Shown piece by piece: positions 60,097-64,000 of a DNA stretch of 64,000 bases. The DNA comes from CAZDWZ01 sp964509425 (GTDB lineage: Bacteria; Bdellovibrionota_C; UBA2361; SZUA-149; CAZDWZ01), in contig CAZDWZ010000009.1 of the NCBI GenBank assembly GCA_964509425.1, forward strand, positions 110,998-174,997, read 5' to 3'. Position 1 is the stretch's first letter; each line of letters opens with the position of its first letter. The position numbers were made by a program, and so were the translations under genes. Below the pieces are notes generated by a model that saw nothing but the letters and a program-made list of their open reading frames with translations, made no database searches and had not been told where the DNA came from.

Positions 60097-60342
60097 CGAA
60101 CCGACATCCATGGCTTTTACGCTGTATACGCGGTCGCGGTATTCGGAAATCTTAGCGAAAATGCAGTTCCCGTTTCAGGTTTGATCTCAACATTGAGTGT
60201 AATACGAAGTTTTGCGACAATTTGTTGTAGGATTGCCGAGCCGACGCGACCTCTCCTCTACGAGAGCTGCTTTCGGCCGACGCTGTCTAAGCTTGAGCGC
60301 CGGATTGTGGCGAATTCGAACTAGGCCGGTACCCAGTGGCGG

Positions 60343-61074
60343 TTAGCTCTTAGAAAAGGGGGCAGCTCGAATCGTCGTCGCGGTGACGATAGGGACCTTA
60401 CTACTTGAATTAGAAGCAGAGGAGTTCTCATGGGCTTGGTAGTCAGGCGGGATTTGAATGTTTAAGAATTTTCCGAGCTTGAGCCACTTCATCGAGTCCT
60501 CAAGGGACGTCGTGAAGAAAGACTGCGGTGCATATTTGCTAAAGAATTGCACAACCTCCCGATTCTGGCGGGTGTAGAGGGATTTGTAGTGCTCGTCGTG
60601 ACCCGTAATCTGAAGTGTCTTGGGAGGCTCGAGGCGATTCTCAGCGAACTCTTGAAAATCTGCCGATAAGGTAAGTGCGAGATAATCGGCTTCTCTGCGA
60701 TACAATTTGCAATGTATCTCTGAGCGCCCGATTACATTTCCACTCGAGTGAGAAAGCATCGACTGAAACCACGCATCGGGATTGCGCGTCAGCAAGATAA
60801 ACCGGGAGTTCGGGAATCGGTGATATAATATTTTGTAGAACTCGGGAAAGAACCACGGAGAATCTTCGAACGCGTTTGCGCTACGAAAATCTGGCGAGGA
60901 AAAGATCCTCTCATAATCCCCTCTATACCAGGCTTCCGACCAAGCGTTTTCACAATCCGTCGGCCATCCTGCCCACGAGTAACCAAAATCACGAAAAAAT
61001 CGGCCGACCGATGTCGTGCCCGTGCGCTGGATGGAGAGGCAGAAGACCCGAGGTGCGGAGTCGTCGAAAATCAT
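60343..61074 (-). CDS. sulfotransferase-family protein
   Basis: A 243-residue P-loop protein. The 5'-phosphosulfate-binding loop is CLSIQRTGTTSVGRFF near residue 12. The 3'-phosphate-binding segment is RFILLTRNPDAWFQSML near residue 93, with the conserved Arg and the Ser. These are the PAPS-binding elements of the sulfotransferase family that modifies carbohydrates or lipids. Acceptor unknown. The end of the protein is Ser/Ala-rich. It is followed by the binding-protein gene on the same strand, with 44 bases between. Confidence 0.8.
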   Translation of the reverse strand: MIFDDSAPRVFCLSIQRTGTTSVGRFFRDFGYSWAGWPTDCENAWSEAWYRGDYERIFSSPDFRSANAFEDSPWFFPEFYKILYHRFPNSRFILLTRNPDAWFQSMLSHSSGNVIGRSEIHCKLYRREADYLALTLSADFQEFAENRLEPPKTLQITGHDEHYKSLYTRQNREVVQFFSKYAPQSFFTTSLEDSMKWLKLGKFLNIQIPPDYQAHENSSASNSSSKVPIVTATTIRAAPFSKS

Positions 61075-61118
61075 GAGAACCAGAAATGTCTTACGATTCT
61101 AATCTGCGAATATTGCTT

Positions 61119-62282
61119 TTATTGAGCCGGTTCGAGTTTTTCCGAAACGAGCCGAATCTTGGTGATCTTCTTTCGTTCAAGTTGCTTGAGAAATATCGGA
61201 TATTCCGAGAAGCCTGATCTCCACCCTCGAAATCCGAGGAGATGCTCTGGTCGCGGAGTGCGAAGAGCCGCCGCGATGCAATCTCGCTTCCGTTCTGGAC
61301 AGGCGTCAATTGAACCGACAAGACTGACGACGGCATTATAGGCGAGTGCTGTCGCTGCGGAGGTGGTGCCTGCCGAGTCGGGGAACCTTGCTCGTAAGCG
61401 ATCTTGAAATTCGTGTGGGAGGTCGTCGAATCCACCCAGAAGCCCAGAAAGCGGGATATCTTCGAGCTGTTTCCAGAGCGTTTCGGTCACGAGCAATTCA
61501 ATGAAAGCTGGGTCGATGGCGACGTTTTGGGCCGTTGAGTGCTTGAGCCAGGCCACAAGGTCATTATCAAAACCAGTAAATATAACATGTCTTAGTTTAC
61601 GGTCTTTGAAAGCCAGTGCCGCTGCGCGAAGGTCGTCTCCTGGGTTGTTGCGATACGCAAAGTGTTTCGGGTAAACCGCCTCTACGCCTTCGAAACAGCG
61701 CTCACCGAACTCCTGATTTCCATTGAGGCTACCAACCTCGGAAATTCCATTCCTTTTCCAATAATTGGCGAGTGCTCGACATGTCTCTCGATAGTCAATG
61801 AAATTCCGAAAGGTCGAGGAGGGGTATTTTTGTGCAATCGAGGTAGCAGGGGAATGGTAGACGAGAACCTTTTTTGCCTCGTCCACCACCGATGCGATTG
61901 CGGTGCATGGTGCTGTGAGATCGCAGATGATCGCGTCGACTTTGTCTCGAGTAAGCAGTTTAATGGCGGCCGTAACAGCGTTCGAGACTTTTCCGCCTAA
62001 ATCTTCGAAAACGATCCGTATGGGCGCTTGACGACCAACCGAGAGGGTTTCGCGAGCGAGTGTCGCGCCGCGTTCGGTGTTGACGCTAAAAAATGCGCCG
62101 ATTCCGGTCAGATCGCCGATGTATCCCAATGTGATCGGTGAAGGGGAGGAGGCTGCATGATCCGCTGCCAGGGTGGCAGAGGGAACCACAGTCGCATGGA
62201 GGAAAAGAAAACAGAGTGCGACTTTAGTAACTATGACCAAGCGTATTCCTCGCAAAGCACAGCGAACTGTAGGTTCTCTCAT
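61119..62282 (-). CDS. type-I periplasmic binding protein (second orphan)
   Basis: A 387-residue exported protein of the LivJ-like fold. It has a long n-region, then signal helix VALCFLFLHATVVPSATLAAD. The mature start ITLGYIGDLTGIGAFFSVNTERGATLARETL is the typical ligand-binding entry, followed by IRIVFEDLGGKVSNAVTAAIKLLTRDKVDAIIC. It is only distantly like the binding protein at 43868. No permease or ATPase gene is adjacent. Three ATGs (62309, 62294, 62282) lie within 30 bases and none has a ribosome-binding site; the last gives the most normal signal peptide. It may serve as a receptor for a signalling system. Confidence 0.8.
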   Translation of the reverse strand: MREPTVRCALRGIRLVIVTKVALCFLFLHATVVPSATLAADHAASSPSPITLGYIGDLTGIGAFFSVNTERGATLARETLSVGRQAPIRIVFEDLGGKVSNAVTAAIKLLTRDKVDAIICDLTAPCTAIASVVDEAKKVLVYHSPATSIAQKYPSSTFRNFIDYRETCRALANYWKRNGISEVGSLNGNQEFGERCFEGVEAVYPKHFAYRNNPGDDLRAAALAFKDRKLRHVIFTGFDNDLVAWLKHSTAQNVAIDPAFIELLVTETLWKQLEDIPLSGLLGGFDDLPHEFQDRLRARFPDSAGTTSAATALAYNAVVSLVGSIDACPERKRDCIAAALRTPRPEHLLGFRGWRSGFSEYPIFLKQLERKKITKIRLVSEKLEPAQ

Positions 62283-62387
62283 TACCAGCGGCATCCCAGT
62301 TCTGTCCATTCACAGATGGAGGCTCTGGGATTGTCAACATTTCGAGAGTGCTTGCGTGCTGCGAGCGGAGCCTGATTATTGAGAAAG

Positions 62388-62819
62388 CTAGTGTTCAGTT
62401 TGTTCCTTGCGAAACTTCTCATATGCGGAAGTGAGCTCGAGAATCACGTTTCGGCTTTCTATCGGTTTTACGAGAAAACCCGATGCTCCGACTTCAAAAC
62501 ATTTTTCCCTATGTTCGCTGTACGCGGTCAACATAACAATGCAACTGGGGTAGTTCTCCAGAATTGCCTTTGCCGCCTCGATTCCGTTCATTCGACCCGG
62601 CATCTTGATATCCATGAGTATCACATCAGGGCGGAGCTTCAGAGCTTTTTCGACACCTGCCTCACCCGTCTGAGCTGCACCCACGAGAGTCATTCCGGCA
62701 TCGCCAAGAATCTTCCTTAGGTGCAGTTGTATTATCCCTTCGTCCTCCACTACCATTGCTCTAATTCCGCGTAAGGTGGAGAAATTATCTTGAACTTCCT
62801 TCTCCGGTTCGTTCTCCAT
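62388..62819 (-). CDS. single-domain response regulator (CheY-like)
   Basis: A 143-residue receiver-only protein. The acidic pocket is VVEDEG near residue 24, the phosphoacceptor is Asp70 (ILMDIKMPGRMNG), the signalling Thr lies in MLTAYSE, and the Lys is Lys118 (LVKPI). It has no DNA-binding domain. It follows, on the same strand and 14 bases after its stop, the C-terminal end of a histidine kinase gene, so the two formed an operon. The kinase gene is interrupted by an IS3 element within the window, which may leave the regulator without its partner. Confidence 0.92.
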   Translation of the reverse strand: MENEPEKEVQDNFSTLRGIRAMVVEDEGIIQLHLRKILGDAGMTLVGAAQTGEAGVEKALKLRPDVILMDIKMPGRMNGIEAAKAILENYPSCIVMLTAYSEHREKCFEVGASGFLVKPIESRNVILELTSAYEKFRKEQTEH

Positions 62820-62833
62820 CTGAGTTTGCCTTA

Positions 62834-63023
62834 CTATTCTGGGTATCTATTTTCTTCCATCGGTATCCGCAGGGTGACGATTGCGCCACCGGCTGGATGA
62901 TTCTCGTAATTGGACTCACCATGCAGGTCCCAACGAGTCAGAGAATCGACGAGTTCGAGCCCGCGTAATCCCCCTTCTCCGACTCGAAATCCGTTTGGGA
63001 ATCCCTTTCCGAAGTCTCTTGAT
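62834..63023 (-). pseudogene. C-terminal end of a sensor histidine kinase cut by an IS element
   Basis: Sixty or so residues in frame to a TAG at 62834-62836. They contain DFGKGFPNGF (G1 box of the ATPase domain), GEGGLRGLELVDSL (G2-type helix start) and GGAIVTLRIPM (last strand). These are the last elements of a HATPase_c domain of the HWE/HisKA_2 kind. Upstream the frame runs into DNA of the IS3 element near 63025, and no kinase start or H box is in the window. The rest may lie beyond the far end of the element. Confidence 0.75.
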
Positions 63024-63097
63024 CTTCCCCCTCAAAAGTGGACACAGAGTTAAGGTTTAAAAAGTGGTAAGGAGAGTAGGGAAATTGAGGGGAAGAG

Positions 63098-63406
63098 ATG
63101 GAAAAGAAGACTGGTGGGAAGCGTCGTACATTTAGCGCGGAGTTCAAACGAGATGCGCTGAAACTGGCAGCGAGTCCAGGGTACACGATCGAGAAAGCGG
63201 CGGCGAGCCTTGGGATATCGGGCGGTGCAATCCAGAAATGGCGTCAGGCGGAGAAGGAAGAAGGCGCAGATGCGTTCCGAGGCAATGGCGTACGTACAGC
63301 CGAGGGCGAGCGAATTCGCCAGCTAGAGAACGAAGTGCGGGAGCTCCGCGCTGAGCGTGACATTTTAAAAAAAGCGGCCGCCTACTTCGCCACGAATCAA
63401 CGCTAA
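63098..63406 (+). CDS. IS3-family transposase OrfA
   Basis: A 102-residue protein. The helix-turn-helix reads RRTFSAEFKRDALKLAASPGYTIEKAAASLGIS and GGAIQKWRQ. A leucine-zipper-like helix IRQLENEVRELRAERDILKKAAAYFA ends it. This is the standard IS3/IS911 OrfA (transposase_8) layout, which binds the element ends. It starts at an ATG after GGGGAAG. Its last codons contain the A7G slippery site that allows fusion to OrfB by -1 frameshift. Confidence 0.93.
   Translation: MEKKTGGKRRTFSAEFKRDALKLAASPGYTIEKAAASLGISGGAIQKWRQAEKEEGADAFRGNGVRTAEGERIRQLENEVRELRAERDILKKAAAYFATNQR
63367..63374 (+). promoter_or_regulatory. programmed -1 frameshift site (A7G)
   Basis: Seven A residues and a G within the orfA codons for Leu-Lys-Lys. 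The orfB frame is -1 relative to orfA and is open from here through the orfB start at 63421, as expected for production of the OrfAB transposase by slippage at A-AAA-AAA. Confidence 0.75.
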
Positions 63407-64000
63407 GACGCTTTCAATTTATGCGTGAGCACGAGAAGACATATTCGATTCGTACGCTGTCGCGATGCCTGCGAGTCTCGCCAAGCGGGTACTATCGCTG
63501 GCGGCTTGCAGGTCCGGGAAAGCGTGAGCTGAATCGACTGATGTTGGAGTCGGCGATTCGAGAGATTCATGAAGCTTCTCGGTGTCGCTACGGTTCACCG
63601 TGAGTACACGCGTACCTGAGGCGGAAGGGACATCGTTGCGGGGTGGATCATGTCGCCGATATCATGCGTAAAGCCGGAATTCGCGGCAAAGCGCGGCGAA
63701 GGTACAAAGCGACAACAAACTCGAAGCACGCCGAGGCGCCTTCCCCGAATCTTGTCCCGCAGGGAATGCGAGCCGTACGACCGGACCAGATCTGGGTGAG
63801 CGACGTGACGTACATCCGAACGGAAGAGGGTTGGCTTTACCTCTGCGTCTTCCTCGACCTCTTCTCGCGGAAGGTAGTCGGATGGTCAGTGAGTGGCTTT
63901 AACGATGTCGAGCTCGTCATGTCTGCCTTTTGGGCAGCGCTGAAAGAGAGACATCCGAACCCGGGTTTCATCGTCCATTCCGACCGAGGAGGACCGTTTG
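63373..64000 (+). pseudogene. IS3-family transposase OrfB, interrupted by a stop codon, 3' end outside window
   Basis: The frame encodes the rve integrase domain of IS3 transposases. It begins YSIRTLSRCLRVSPSGYYRWR and reaches CRYGSP at 63600, where a TGA (63601-63603) replaces what is CGA or another Arg codon in this family (GSPR). It then continues in the same frame with VHAYLRRKGHRCG, WVSDVTYIRTEEGWLYLCVFLDL (first catalytic Asp) and GFIVHSDRGG (second Asp) to the window end. One substitution therefore disables an otherwise intact gene, unless the base is a sequencing error. Confidence 0.85.

Larger units (their letters stand above)
63025..64000 (+). mobile_element. IS3-family insertion sequence, left part
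   Basis: The element runs from about 63025 (left end judged from where kinase coding stops) past the end of the window. It holds orfA, a slippery A7G site and the first two thirds of orfB. The left terminal sequence contains CCCCCTCAAAAGTGGACAC. The exact terminal inverted repeat and target duplication cannot be confirmed without the right end. Confidence 0.85.

Overview
The window looks like a chromosomal segment of a Gram-negative (diderm) bacterium of roughly balanced GC content. Lipoproteins with lipoboxes, signal peptides, a predicted outer-membrane beta-barrel (DUF2490), a TonB/TolA-type C-terminal domain, two PEP-CTERM proteins and a PT-rich tail protein all point that way. The protein families (double Lrp/AsnC regulator, small GGFG two-helix secreted proteins, HEAT-like short-repeat protein) resemble deltaproteobacterial or Bdellovibrionota genomes. 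That placement is an impression from family content, not a phylogenetic result. Genes are mostly short, monocistronic units on both strands with many convergent pairs, some overlapping by 18-31 bp, and GTG/TTG starts with good ribosome-binding sites are common.

Layout. 0-15 kb: a Rieske oxygenase, a PlsC acyltransferase, a VOC protein, a repeat-rich PEP-CTERM protein, a divergent Lrp regulator/2-keto-4-pentenoate hydratase pair, a GNAT enzyme, DUF6122 and DUF4256 proteins, a DMT transporter and an M28 peptidase lipoprotein. 15-31 kb: several visibly GC-richer single-gene units (Gfo/Idh oxidoreductase, two unknowns, an Smr protein, a GNAT protein, ribose-5-phosphate isomerase). They are mixed with native genes: SGNH hydrolase, TonB-type protein, two tandem CooC-like ATPases, a large HEAT-repeat protein and an M20 hydrolase. 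31-43 kb: PEP-CTERM, DinB and GAF proteins, then the recognisable four-gene ligase-associated DNA-repair operon (MBL exonuclease, ATP-dependent DNA ligase, DEXH helicase, PdeM-type phosphoesterase), followed by DUF2000, a DMT transporter remnant and a terpene-cyclase-like protein. 43-62 kb: a GC-rich sugar isomerase unit, two orphan type-I periplasmic binding proteins, an ankyrin protein, a membrane-anchored L12-C-domain protein, an atypical malate/lactate dehydrogenase, many secreted hypotheticals, an OmpR-type two-component pair, an FG-GAP/VCBS protein and a sulfotransferase. 62-64 kb: a CheY-like regulator whose upstream kinase gene is cut off by an IS3-family element running out of the window.

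The most striking signal is a 19-codon reading frame at 27498-27557 with eight histidine codons. It sits exactly at the predicted transcription start of a near-consensus promoter and is followed by a hairpin and then an M20-family zinc hydrolase. It has the form of a histidine leader peptide, placed in front of an enzyme that is not a histidine biosynthesis gene. Other points of interest are the seven GC-rich gene-plus-hairpin units, the paired ATPases that keep a Cys-Tyr-His motif where CooC has its metal-site cysteines, two distant copies of a VirB2-like mini-protein, and a dehydrogenase that lacks two catalytic residues of its family. I saw no rRNA, tRNA or CRISPR array.
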